From the NCBI GenBank assembly GCA_946699065.1, contig CAMPDV010001941.1, forward strand, positions 1 to 64,000: a stretch of DNA of 64,000 bases. Reading direction: 5' to 3'. The notes under the pieces were generated by a model, which made no database searches, was not told the origin of the DNA, and worked only from the letters and a program-made list of their open reading frames with translations. Position 1 is the first letter of the stretch. Each line of letters begins with the position of its first letter. The stretch is from Loxodes magnus. Lineage: Eukaryota > Ciliophora > Karyorelictea > Loxodida > Loxodidae. A program made the translations under genes and the position numbers. Shown here in pieces: positions 11,213-22,070 of this stretch.

Positions 11213-12087
11213 AAAAGTAATGCTAATCGAATGAAATATGAATTTGCAAATAAATTGACAAAGAAAGATAATGAAATAAAAATAGTGGTACTCCCGAGTC
11301 TAATGAACGAAAACACAAGAAAATTAAAATATCTAATGGCAGAATAAAGAAAGTAAAGTAATAAATATGCAAAATTAGTAATAAAAATAAAATAAAGTCA
11401 ATAAATAATTTTAGTCGAATAATAAAACTGCAATAAAAATGATATATAAAATTTTGAGTATAAAAGTGCTTGAAGAATGAAAAATAAGAATCAAAACATT
11501 AATAAAGTCACAAGCGTAATATGTATAAATTAAGAAGAAATGAAAAATAAAGTATATCGTAATGAATGAATAAATGATACGAAAAACAGCAGATAAATGT
11601 AAAATAAATAATAAATGTAATGAAATAAATATAAAAAAACATGTGAATGAGGATAATAAAAATGTTAAAATAGGATATGAAAGAGGATAAACGAGGGTGA
11701 ACGGGTTACGTTTTCTGTACGAGAAATAGGATTTGATTAGGCCATAGAAGTTGATTAAAGTAAAGCAAAAAAGATTATTGCATGAAGGAGCAACACGCAT
11801 AACATTAAAATAGAATAATATGATATAAAATAATATAAAAAACAAGTTAAATAAGAATTAGAAAGTGAGAAATATGAAAAATAAATAGCAATGCCAAAAA
11901 GATATAAATAAATCATAAAATAAAAAAGCACAGAATAAGAAATAATGATATATAAATAATATAAAAATATTGTTCCAGAGTCTAAAAGATAATTGATATG
12001 AAAAAATAATAAATGAAAAGATTATCTAAAACCCCCGCGTCTAATATATATGAGTTGCTATAAAACTGACATAAAAAAGCTGCGAAT
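11213..12087. repeat. unit 14, hybrid with eroded right part (875 bp)
   Basis: Type B at the left, type A in the core (GTATAAATT, TTAAAATAGG). The right part, about 11903-12040, has lost several short pieces, including most of the ATGTCATAATTTGTAT segment, the CCTCGTGAG segment and the GGG before CCCCC. A short AT-rich piece takes the place of the second. The damage occupies the same unit positions (about 695-875) as the right half of the fragment at 3681-3872. Confidence 0.8.
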
Positions 12088-13008
12088 AAAAGTAATGCTA
12101 ATCGAATGAAATATGAATTTGCAAATAAATTGACAAAGAAAGATAATGAAATCAAAAATAGTGGTACTCCCGAGTCTAATGAAAGAAAACACAAGAAAAT
12201 TAAAATATTCTAATGGCAGAATAAAGAAAGTAAAGTAATAAATATGCAAAATTAGTAATAAAAATAAAATAAAGTCAATAAATAATTTTAGTCGAATAAT
12301 AAAACTGCAATAAAAATGATATATAAAATTTTGAGTATAAAAGTGCTTGAAGAATGAAAAATAAGAATCAAAACATTAATAAAGTCACAAGCGTAATATG
12401 TATATATTAAGAAGAAATGAAAAATAAAGTATATCGTAATGAATGAATAAATGATACGAAAAACAGCAGATAAATGTAAAATAAATAATAAATGTAATGA
12501 AATAAATATAAAAAAACATGTGAATGAGGATAATAAAAATGTTTAAATAGGATATGAAAGAGGATAAACGAGGGTGAACGGGTTACGTTTTCTGTACGAG
12601 AAATAGGATTTGATTAGGCCATAGAAGTTGATTAAAGTAAAGCAAAAAAGATTATTGCATAAAGGAGCAACACGCATAACATTAAAATAGAATAATATGA
12701 TATAAAATAATATAAAAAACAAGTTAAATAAGAATTAGAAAGTGAGAAATATGAAAAATAAATAGCAATGCCAAAAAGATAAAAATAAATGTCATAATTT
12801 GTATATAAAAAAGCACAGAATAAGAAATAAGCCTCGTGAGTATAATAAATATGACTGAAAAAAGACAACAAACATAAAAATATTGTTCCAGAGTCTAAAA
12901 GATATGATTGATATGAAAGACATAGATAAATGAAAAGATTATCTAAATGGGACCCCCGCGTCTAATATATATGAGTTGCTATAAAACTGACATAAAAAAG
13001 CTGCGAAT
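12088..13008. repeat. unit 15, type B unit (921 bp)
   Basis: Mostly type B in left part and core (GTAATGCTAATCG, AAATTAAAATATTCTAATGG, GTATATATT, TTTAAATAGG), with GAAATCAAAAATAG near 12148. That form combines the A and B alleles and accounts for the extra base. ATGAAAGAAAAC is the type A form. It is isolated from the main B block by the damaged unit 14. Confidence 0.75.
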
Positions 13009-14846
13009 AAAAGTAATGCTAATCGAATGAAATATGAATTTGCAAATAAATTGACAAAGAAAGATAATGAATAAAAATAGTGGTACTCCCGAGTCTAATG
13101 AACGAAAACACAAGAAAATTAAAATATTCTAATGGCAGAATAAAGAAAGTAAAGTAATAAATATGAAAAATTAGTAATAAAAATAAAATAAAGTCAATAA
13201 ATAATTTTAGTCGAATAATAAAACTGCAATAAAAATGATATATAAAATTTTGAGTATAAAAGTGCTTGAAGAATGAAAAATAAGAATCAAAACATTAATA
13301 AAGTCACAAGCGTAATATGTATATATTAAGAAGAAATGAAAAATAAAGTATATCGTAATGAATGAATAAATGATACGAAAAACAGCAGATAAATGTAAAA
13401 TAAATAATAAATGTAATGAAATAAATATAAAAAAACATGTGAATGAGGATAATAAAAATGTTAAAATAGGATATGAAAGAGGATAAACGAGGGTGAACGG
13501 GTTACGTTTTCTGTACGAGAAATAGGATTTGATTAGGCCATAGAAGTTGATTAAAGTAAAGCAAAAAAGATTATTGCATAAAGGAGCAACACGCATAACA
13601 TTAAAATAGAATAATATGATATAAAATAATATAAAAAACAAGTTAAATAAGAATTAGAAAGTGAGAAATATGAAAAATAAATAGCAATGCCAAAAAGATA
13701 TAAATAAATGTCATAATTTGTATATAAAAAAGCACAGAATAAGAAATAAGCCTCGTGAGTATAATAAATATGACTGAAAAAAGACAACAAACATAAAAAT
13801 ATTGTTCCAGAGTCTAAAAGATATGATTGATATGAAAAACATAGATAAATGAAAAGATTATCTAAATGGGACCCCCGCGTCTAATATATATGAGTTGCTA
13901 TAAAACTGACATAAAAAAGCTGCGAATAAAAGTGATGCAAATCGAATGAAATATGAATTTGCAAATAAATTGACAAAGAAAGATAATGAATAAAAATAGT
14001 GGTACTCCCGAGTCTAATGAACGAAAACACAAGAAAATGTAAAATATCTACTGGCAGAATAAAGAAAGTAAAGTAATAAATATGCAAAATTAGTAATAAA
14101 AATAAAATAAAGTCAATAAATAATTTTAGTCGAATAATAAAACTGCAATAAAAATGATATATAAAATTTTGAGTATAAAAGTGCTTGAAGAATGAAAAAT
14201 AAGAATCAAAACATTAATAAAGTCACAAGCGTAATATGTATATATTAAGAAGAAATGAAAAATAAAGTATATCGTAATGAATGAATAAATGATACGAAAA
14301 ACAGCAGATAAATGTAAAATAAATAATAAATGTAATGAAATAAATATAAAAAAACATGTGAATGAGGATAATAAAAATGTTAAAATAGGATATGAAAGAG
14401 GATAAACGAGGGTGAACGGGTTACGTTTTCTGTACGAGAAATAGGATTTGATTAGGCCATAGAAGTTGATTAAAGTAAAGCAAAAAAGATTATTGCATAA
14501 AGGAGCAACACGCATAACATTAAAATAGAATAATATGATATAAAATAATATAAAAAACAAGTTAAATAAGAATTAGAAAGTGAGAAATATGAAAAATAAA
14601 TAGCAATGCCAAAAAGATATAAATAAATGTCATAATTTGTATATAAAAAAGCACAGAATAAGAAATAAGCCTCGTGAGTATAATAAATATGACTGAAAAA
14701 AGACAACAAACATAAAAATATTGTTCCAGAGTCTAAAAGATATGATTGATATGAAAAACATAGATAAATGAAAAGATTATCTAAATGGGACCCCCGCGTC
14801 TAATATATATGAGTTGCTATAAAACTGACATAAAAAAGCTGCGAAT
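13009..14846. repeat. units 16-17, B-to-A transition units (919 bp each)
   Basis: Unit 16 starts as B (GTAATGCTAATCG, ATGAACG, TATTCTAATGG, GTATATATT) and ends as A (GATATAAATAAATG, AAACATAG). Unit 17 has the A start and TATCTACTGGC but keeps B forms ATGAACG and GTATATATT. Both have GAATAAAAATAG, one base shorter, near unit position 62. They show allele replacement along the array in steps smaller than one unit, consistent with gene conversion or exchange within units. Confidence 0.75.
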
Positions 14847-15809
14847 AAAAGTGATGCAAATCGAATGAAATATGAATTTGCAAATAAATTGACAAAGAAA
14901 GATAATGAATCAAAAATAGTGGTACTCCCGAGTCTAATGAAAGAAAACACAAGAAAATGTAAAATATCTACTGGCAGAATAAAGAAAGTAAAGTAATAAA
15001 TATGAAAAATTAGTAATAAAAATAAAATAAAGTCAATAAATAATTTTAGTCGAATAATAAAACTGCAATAAAAATGATATATAAAATTTTGAGTATAAAA
15101 GTGCTTGAAGAATGAAAAATAAGAATCAAAACATTAATAAAGTCACAAGCGTAATATGTATAAATTAAGAAGAAATGAAAAATAAAGTATATCGTAATGA
15201 ATGAATAAATGATACGAAAAACAGCAGATAAATGTAAAATAAATAATAAATGTAATGAAATAAATATAAAAAAACATGTGAATGAGGATAATAAAAATGT
15301 TAAAATAGGATATGAAAGAGGATAAACGAGGGTGAACGGGTTACGTTTTCTGTACGAGAAATAGGATTTGATTAGGCCATAGAAGTTGATTAAAGTAAAG
15401 CAAAAAAGATTATTGCATGAAGGAGCAACACGCATAACATTAAAATAGAATAATATGATATAAAATAATATAAAAAACAAGTTAAATAAGAATTAGAAAG
15501 TGAGAAATATGAAAAATAAATAGCAATGCCAAAAAGATAAAAATAAATGTCATAATTTGTATATAAAAAAGCACAGAATAAGAAATAAGCCTCGTGAGTA
15601 TAATAAATATGACTGAAAAAAGATATAAATAAATGTCAACAGAATAAGAAATAACATGAAAAAAGACAACAAACATAAAAATATTGTTCCAGAGTCTAAA
15701 AGATATGATTGATATGAAAAACATAGATAAATGAAAAGATTATCTAAATGGGACCCCCGCGTCTAATATATATGAGTTGCTATAAAACTGACATAAAAAA
15801 GCTGCGAAT
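14847..15809. repeat. unit 18, type A with a 43-bp insertion (963 bp)
   Basis: Type A unit with GCATGAAGG and GATAAAAATAAATG variants otherwise seen in B units. At 15624-15666 there are 43 extra bases. They are a shortened second copy of unit positions about 692-785, starting TATAAATAAATGTC and ending TGAAAAAAGA, with its middle pieces missing. It is a local tandem duplication with deletions, again in the labile right part of the unit. Confidence 0.8.
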
Positions 15810-18569
15810 AAAAGTGATGCAAATCGAATGAAATATGAATTTGCAAATAAATTGACAAAGAAAGATAATGAATCAAAAATAGTGGTACTCCCGAGTCTAA
15901 TGAAAGAAAACACAAGAAAATGTAAAATATCTACTGGCAGAATAAAGAAAGTAAAGTAATAAATATGAAAAATTAGTAATAAAAATAAAATAAAGTCAAT
16001 AAATAATTTTAGTCGAATAATAAAACTGCAATAAAAATGATATATAAAATTTTGAGTATAAAAGTGCTTGAAGAATGAAAAATAAGAATCAAAACATTAA
16101 TAAAGTCACAAGCGTAATATGTATAAATTAAGAAGAAATGAAAAATAAAGTATATCGTAATGAATGAATAAATGATACGAAAAACAGCAGATAAATGTAA
16201 AATAAATAATAAATGTAATGAAATAAATATAAAAAAACATGTGAATGAGGATAATAAAAATGTTAAAATAGGATATGAAAGAGGATAAACGAGGGTGAAC
16301 GGGTTACGTTTTCTGTACGAGAAATAGGATTTGATTAGGCCATAGAAGTTGATTAAAGTAAAGCAAAAAAGATTATTGCATAAAGGAGCAACACGCATAA
16401 CATTAAAATAGAATAATATGATATAAAATAATATAAAAAACAAGTTAAATAAGAATTAGAAAGTGAGAAATATGAAAAATAAATAGCAATGCCAAAAAGA
16501 TATAAATAAATGTCATAATTTGTATATAAAAAAGCACAGAATAAGAAATAAGCCTCGTGAGTATAATAAATATGACTGAAAAAAGACAACAAACATAAAA
16601 ATATTGTTCCAGAGTCTAAAAGATATGATTGATATGAAAAACATAGATAAATGAAAAGATTATCTAAATGGGACCCCCGCGTCTAATATATATGAGTTGC
16701 TATAAAACTGACATAAAAAAGCTGCGAATAAAAGTGATGCAAATCGAATGAAATATGAATTTGCAAATAAATTGACAAAGAAAGATAATGAATCAAAAAT
16801 AGTGGTACTCCCGAGTCTAATGAAAGAAAACACAAGAAAATGTAAAATATCTACTGGCAGAATAAAGAAAGTAAAGTAATAAATATGAAAAATTAGTAAT
16901 AAAAATAAAATAAAGTCAATAAATAATTTTAGTCGAATAATAAAACTGCAATAAAAATGATATATAAAATTTTGAGTATAAAAGTGCTTGAAGAATGAAA
17001 AATAAGAATCAAAACATTAATAAAGTCACAAGCGTAATATGTATAAATTAAGAAGAAATGAAAAATAAAGTATATCGTAATGAATGAATAAATGATACGA
17101 AAAACAGCAGATAAATGTAAAATAAATAATAAATGTAATGAAATAAATATAAAAAAACATGTGAATGAGGATAATAAAAATGTTAAAATAGGATATGAAA
17201 GAGGATAAACGAGGGTGAACGGGTTACGTTTTCTGTACGAGAAATAGGATTTGATTAGGCCATAGAAGTTGATTAAAGTAAAGCAAAAAAGATTATTGCA
17301 TAAAGGAGCAACACGCATAACATTAAAATAGAATAATATGATATAAAATAATATAAAAAACAAGTTAAATAAGAATTAGAAAGTGAGAAATATGAAAAAT
17401 AAATAGCAATGCCAAAAAGATATAAATAAATGTCATAATTTGTATATAAAAAAGCACAGAATAAGAAATAAGCCTCGTGAGTATAATAAATATGACTGAA
17501 AAAAGACAACAAACATAAAAATATTGTTCCAGAGTCTAAAAGATATGATTGATATGAAAAACATAGATAAATGAAAAGATTATCTAAATGGGACCCCCGC
17601 GTCTAATATATATGAGTTGCTATAAAACTGACATAAAAAAGCTGCGAATAAAAGTGATGCAAATCGAATGAAATATGAATTTGCAAATAAATTGACAAAG
17701 AAAGATAATGAATCAAAAATAGTGGTACTCCCGAGTCTAATGAAAGAAAACACAAGAAAATGTAAAATATCTACTGGCAGAATAAAGAAAGTAAAGTAAT
17801 AAATATGAAAAATTAGTAATAAAAATAAAATAAAGTCAATAAATAATTTTAGTCGAATAATAAAACTGCAATAAAAATGATATATAAAATTTTGAGTATA
17901 AAAGTGCTTGAAGAATGAAAAATAAGAATCAAAACATTAATAAAGTCACAAGCGTAATATGTATAAATTAAGAAGAAATGAAAAATAAAGTATATCGTAA
18001 TGAATGAATAAATGATACGAAAAACAGCAGATAAATGTAAAATAAATAATAAATGTAATGAAATAAATATAAAAAAACATGTGAATGAGGATAATAAAAA
18101 TGTTAAAATAGGATATGAAAGAGGATAAACGAGGGTGAACGGGTTACGTTTTCTGTACGAGAAATAGGATTTGATTAGGCCATAGAAGTTGATTAAAGTA
18201 AAGCAAAAAAGATTATTGCATAAAGGAGCAACACGCATAACATTAAAATAGAATAATATGATATAAAATAATATAAAAAACAAGTTAAATAAGAATTAGA
18301 AAGTGAGAAATATGAAAAATAAATAGCAATGCCAAAAAGATATAAATAAATGTCATAATTTGTATATAAAAAAGCACAGAATAAGAAATAAGCCTCGTGA
18401 GTATAATAAATATGACTGAAAAAAGACAACAAACATAAAAATATTGTTCCAGAGTCTAAAAGATATGATTGATATGAAAAACATAGATAAATGAAAAGAT
18501 TATCTAAATGGGACCCCCGCGTCTAATATATATGAGTTGCTATAAAACTGACATAAAAAAGCTGCGAAT
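15810..18569. repeat. units 19-21, subfamily A block beside the junction
   Basis: Three 920-bp units among which I saw no difference. All carry type A alleles and TATGAAAAATT near unit position 176, which makes them essentially the same as unit 3 (1841-2760), about 14 kb upstream. The array is therefore fully homogenised right up to its end, where older, more diverged units would usually be expected. Confidence 0.85.
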
Positions 18570-18827
18570 AAAAGTGATGCAAATCGAATGAAATATGAAT
18601 TTGCAAATAAATTGACAAAGAAAGATAATGAATCAAAAATAGTGGTACTCCCGAGTCTAATGAAAGAAAACACAAGAAAATGTAAAATATCTACTGGCAG
18701 AATAAAGAAAGTAAAGTAATAAATATGAAAAATTAGTAATAAAAATAAAATAAAGTCAATAAATAATTTTAGTCGAATAATAAAACTGCAATAAAAATGA
18801 TATATAAAATTTTGAGTATAAAAGTGC
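18570..18827. repeat. truncated last unit of the 920-bp array
   Basis: Positions 1-258 of a type A unit, identical in type to units 19-21, ending at AAAAGTGC. The break is inside the invariant core. Beyond it the expected TTGAAGAATG is replaced by four bases and then the 80-bp satellite. Confidence 0.9.
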
Positions 18828-18840
18828 ATATAAAATACTT
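18828..18840. other. junction between the two satellite arrays
   Basis: The 920-bp unit matches to 18827 and the 80-bp monomer matches from 18831 or 18832 (TAAAATACTT form). Only three or four bases are not clearly assigned. The 9-mer ATATAAAAT occurs at 18802-18810 in the 920-bp unit and again across the join at 18828-18836, 26 bp later. This may be microhomology or a slippage trace. There is no target-site duplication or mobile element end. A join made by assembly software cannot be ruled out. Confidence 0.85.
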
Positions 18841-18920
18841 CTTACTTCTCAAAGCATACTCCTTAAAACTGAAATTATATCTTCTTTTCTTACTTTACTT
18901 ATTCACTTTTCTAAATACTT

Positions 18921-19000
18921 ATTACTTCTCAAAGCATACTCCTTAAAACTGAAATTATATCTTCTTTTCTTACTTTACTTATTCACTTTTCTAAATACTT
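18921..19000. repeat. reference monomer of the 80-bp satellite
   Basis: Used here for monomer numbering, starting at ATTACTTCTC and ending at CTAAATACTT. It equals the most common form in the left part of the array. Two monomers make 160 bp, close to a nucleosome plus short linker. That is suggestive only, since many satellites have lengths near nucleosomal multiples. Confidence 0.9.
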
Positions 19001-19049
19001 ATTACTTCTCAAAGCATACTCCTTAAAACTGAAATTATATCTTCTTTTT

Positions 19050-19665
19050 TTACTTTACTTATTCACTTTTCTAAATACTTATTACTTCTCAAAGCATACT
19101 CCTTAAAACTGAAATTATATCTTCTTTTCTTACTTTACTTATTCACTTTTCAAAATACTTATTTCTTCTCAAAGCATACTCCTTAAAACTGAAATTATAT
19201 CTTCTTTTCTTACTTTACTTATTCACTTTTCTAAATACTTATTACTTCTCAAAGCATACTCCTTAAAACTGAAATTATATCTTCTTTTCTTACTTTACTT
19301 ATTCACTTTTCTAAATACTTATTTCTTCTCAAAGCATACTCCTTAAATCTGAAATTATATCTTCTTTTCTTACTTTACTTATTCACTTTTCTAAATACTT
19401 ATTTCTTCTCAAAGCATACTATTTAAAACTGAAATTATATCTTCTTTTCTTACTTTACTTATTCACTTTTCTAAATACTTATTTCTTCTCAAAGCATACT
19501 CCTTAAAACTGAAATTATATCTTATTTTCTTACTTTACTTATTCACTTTTCTAAATACTTATTGCTTCTCAAAGCATACTCCTTAAAACTGAAATTATAT
19601 CTTCTTTTCTTACTTTACTTATTCACTTTTCTAAATACTTATTACTTCTCAAAGCATACTCCTTA
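19050..19665. repeat. multi-monomer block, copy at +1600 bp (20 monomers)
   Basis: The order of variants here, including the rare ATTTAAAACT at 19421 and CTTATTTTCT at 19521, recurs at 20650-21265 with the same spacing (21021 and 21121). No difference was seen over about 615 bp. The copies are not adjacent, so the event spans 20 monomers with other monomers between. Confidence 0.75.
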
Positions 19666-20070
19666 AAACTGAAATTATATCTTCTTTTCTTACTTTACTT
19701 ATTCACTTTTCAAAATACTTATTACTTCTCAAAGCATACTCCTTAAAACTGAAATTATATCTTCTTTTTTTACTTTACTTATTCACTTTTCTAAATACTT
19801 ATTACTTCTCAAAGCATACTCCTTAAAACTGAAATTATATCTTCTTTTCTTACTTTACTTATTCACTTTTCTAAATACTTATTACTTCTCAAAGCATACT
19901 CCTTAAAACTGAAATTATATCTTCTTTTCTTACTTTACTTATTCACTTTTCAAAATACTTATTACTTCTCAAAGCATACTCCTTAAAACTGAAATTATAT
20001 CTTCTTTTCTTACTTTACTTATTTATTTTTCTAAATACTTATTACTTCTCAAAGCATACTCCTTAAAACT
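19431..20070. repeat. multi-monomer block, copy at +2000 bp (25 monomers)
   Basis: Variant order including CTTATTTTCT (19521), ATTGCTTCTC (19561), CAAAATACTT (19711, 19951) and the rare ATTTATTTTT (20021) recurs at 21431-22070. One difference was seen, T for C at monomer site 49 near 19769. It overlaps the block at 19050-19665, so the same source region was copied twice with different limits. Confidence 0.75.
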
Positions 20071-20220
20071 GAAATTATATCTTCTTTTCTTACTTTACTT
20101 ATTCACTTTTCTAAATACTTATTGCTTCTCAAAGCATACTCCTTAAAACTGAAATTATATCTTCTTTTCTTACTTTACTTATTCACTTTTCTAAATACTT
20201 ATTACTTCTCAAAGCATACT

Positions 20221-20270
20221 CATTACAACTGAAATTCTTTCTTCTTTTCTTACTTTTCTTCTTCACTTTT
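20221..20270. repeat. rare linked haplotype monomer (sites 26C, 57T, 61C), first of four
   Basis: This monomer combines a TTACAACT form, GAAATTCTTT, TACTTTTCTT and CTTCACTTTT. The same combination appears at 21261, 22221 and 25581 (gaps of 13, 12 and 42 monomers). I did not see TACTTTTCTT apart from TTACAACT. The first copy also has CATT for CCTT. Fixed linkage of several changes in scattered monomers marks copies of one ancestral monomer. Confidence 0.7.
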
Positions 20271-20649
20271 CTAAATACTTATTACTTCTCAAAGCATACT
20301 CCTTAAAACTGAAATTATATCTTCTTTTCTTACTTTACTTATTCACTTTTCAAAATACTTATTACTTCTCAAAGCATACTCCTTAAAACTGAAATTATAT
20401 CTTCTTTTCTTACTTTACTTATTCACTTTTCTAAATACTTATTACTTCTCAAAGCATACTCCTTAAATTTGAAATTATATCTTCTTTTCTTACTTTACTT
20501 ATTCACTTTTCTAAATACTTATTGCTTCTCAAAGCATACTCCTTAAAACTGAAATTATATCTTCTTTTCTTACTTTACTTATTCACTTTTCTAAATACTT
20601 ATTACTTCTCAAAGCATACTCCTTAAAACTGAAATTATATCTTCTTTTC

Positions 20650-21265
20650 TTACTTTACTTATTCACTTTTCTAAATACTTATTACTTCTCAAAGCATACT
20701 CCTTAAAACTGAAATTATATCTTCTTTTCTTACTTTACTTATTCACTTTTCAAAATACTTATTTCTTCTCAAAGCATACTCCTTAAAACTGAAATTATAT
20801 CTTCTTTTCTTACTTTACTTATTCACTTTTCTAAATACTTATTACTTCTCAAAGCATACTCCTTAAAACTGAAATTATATCTTCTTTTCTTACTTTACTT
20901 ATTCACTTTTCTAAATACTTATTTCTTCTCAAAGCATACTCCTTAAATCTGAAATTATATCTTCTTTTCTTACTTTACTTATTCACTTTTCTAAATACTT
21001 ATTTCTTCTCAAAGCATACTATTTAAAACTGAAATTATATCTTCTTTTCTTACTTTACTTATTCACTTTTCTAAATACTTATTTCTTCTCAAAGCATACT
21101 CCTTAAAACTGAAATTATATCTTATTTTCTTACTTTACTTATTCACTTTTCTAAATACTTATTGCTTCTCAAAGCATACTCCTTAAAACTGAAATTATAT
21201 CTTCTTTTCTTACTTTACTTATTCACTTTTCTAAATACTTATTACTTCTCAAAGCATACTCCTTA
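20650..21265. repeat. second copy of the 20-monomer-offset block
   Basis: Matches 19050-19665. The match ends where this copy changes to CCTTACAACT at 21261. Its tail also resembles 21481-21560, five monomers on, where CTTATTTTCT appears a third time at 21521. Confidence 0.75.
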
Positions 21266-21430
21266 CAACTGAAATTCTTTCTTCTTTTCTTACTTTTCTT
21301 CTTCACTTTTCTAAATACTTATTACTTCTCAAAGCATACTCCTTAAAACTGAAATTATATCTTCTTTTCTTACTTTACTTATTCACTTTTCTAAATACTT
21401 ATTTCTTCTCAAAGCATACTCGTTAAAACT

Positions 21431-22070
21431 GAAATTATATCTTCTTTTCTTACTTTACTTATTCACTTTTCTAAATACTTATTTCTTCTCAAAGCATACT
21501 CCTTAAAACTGAAATTATATCTTATTTTCTTACTTTACTTATTCACTTTTCTAAATACTTATTGCTTCTCAAAGCATACTCCTTAAAACTGAAATTATAT
21601 CTTCTTTTCTTACTTTACTTATTCACTTTTCTAAATACTTATTACTTCTCAAAGCATACTCCTTAAAACTGAAATTATATCTTCTTTTCTTACTTTACTT
21701 ATTCACTTTTCAAAATACTTATTACTTCTCAAAGCATACTCCTTAAAACTGAAATTATATCTTCTTTTCTTACTTTACTTATTCACTTTTCTAAATACTT
21801 ATTACTTCTCAAAGCATACTCCTTAAAACTGAAATTATATCTTCTTTTCTTACTTTACTTATTCACTTTTCTAAATACTTATTACTTCTCAAAGCATACT
21901 CCTTAAAACTGAAATTATATCTTCTTTTCTTACTTTACTTATTCACTTTTCAAAATACTTATTACTTCTCAAAGCATACTCCTTAAAACTGAAATTATAT
22001 CTTCTTTTCTTACTTTACTTATTTATTTTTCTAAATACTTATTACTTCTCAAAGCATACTCCTTAAAACT
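21431..22070. repeat. second copy of the 25-monomer-offset block
   Basis: Matches 19431-20070 with one visible difference. ATTTATTTTT at 22021 is one of only two occurrences that I found of this double C-to-T monomer; the other is at 20021. Confidence 0.75.

Larger units (their letters stand above)
1..18827. repeat. 920-bp satellite array (about 20 units plus two fragments)
   Basis: Head-to-tail tandem array with a basic period of 920 bp. Taking the sequence at base 1 as unit start, starts recur at 1, 921, 1841, 2761, (3681 fragment), 3873, 4774, 5693, 6613, 7533, 8453, 9373, 10293, 11213, 12088, 13009, 13928, 14847, 15810, 16730, 17650 and 18570. Most units are 919-921 bp; exceptions are 192, 901, 875, 963 and the truncated last unit of 258. 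All are in the same orientation. Units are nearly identical, differing at a small set of recurring sites and in three rearranged stretches. Hand count of unit 1 gives about 24% G+C, with 145 G against 76 C on the + strand. No transposon insertion, RNA gene or unique DNA was seen. The length is far above the usual 100-400 bp for satellites. The array probably continues upstream of base 1. Confidence 0.98.

Noticed and set aside
18500-18829. 109-residue open frame starting at the satellite junction
   Set aside because: The ATG is made by the chance CAT at 18827-18829 of the join. The rest is the same minus-strand satellite frame. No evidence of a gene.
18790-18850. Transposon insertion at the junction
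   Set aside because: No terminal inverted repeat, no poly-A tail, no target-site duplication and no element body; only satellite sequence lies on both sides.
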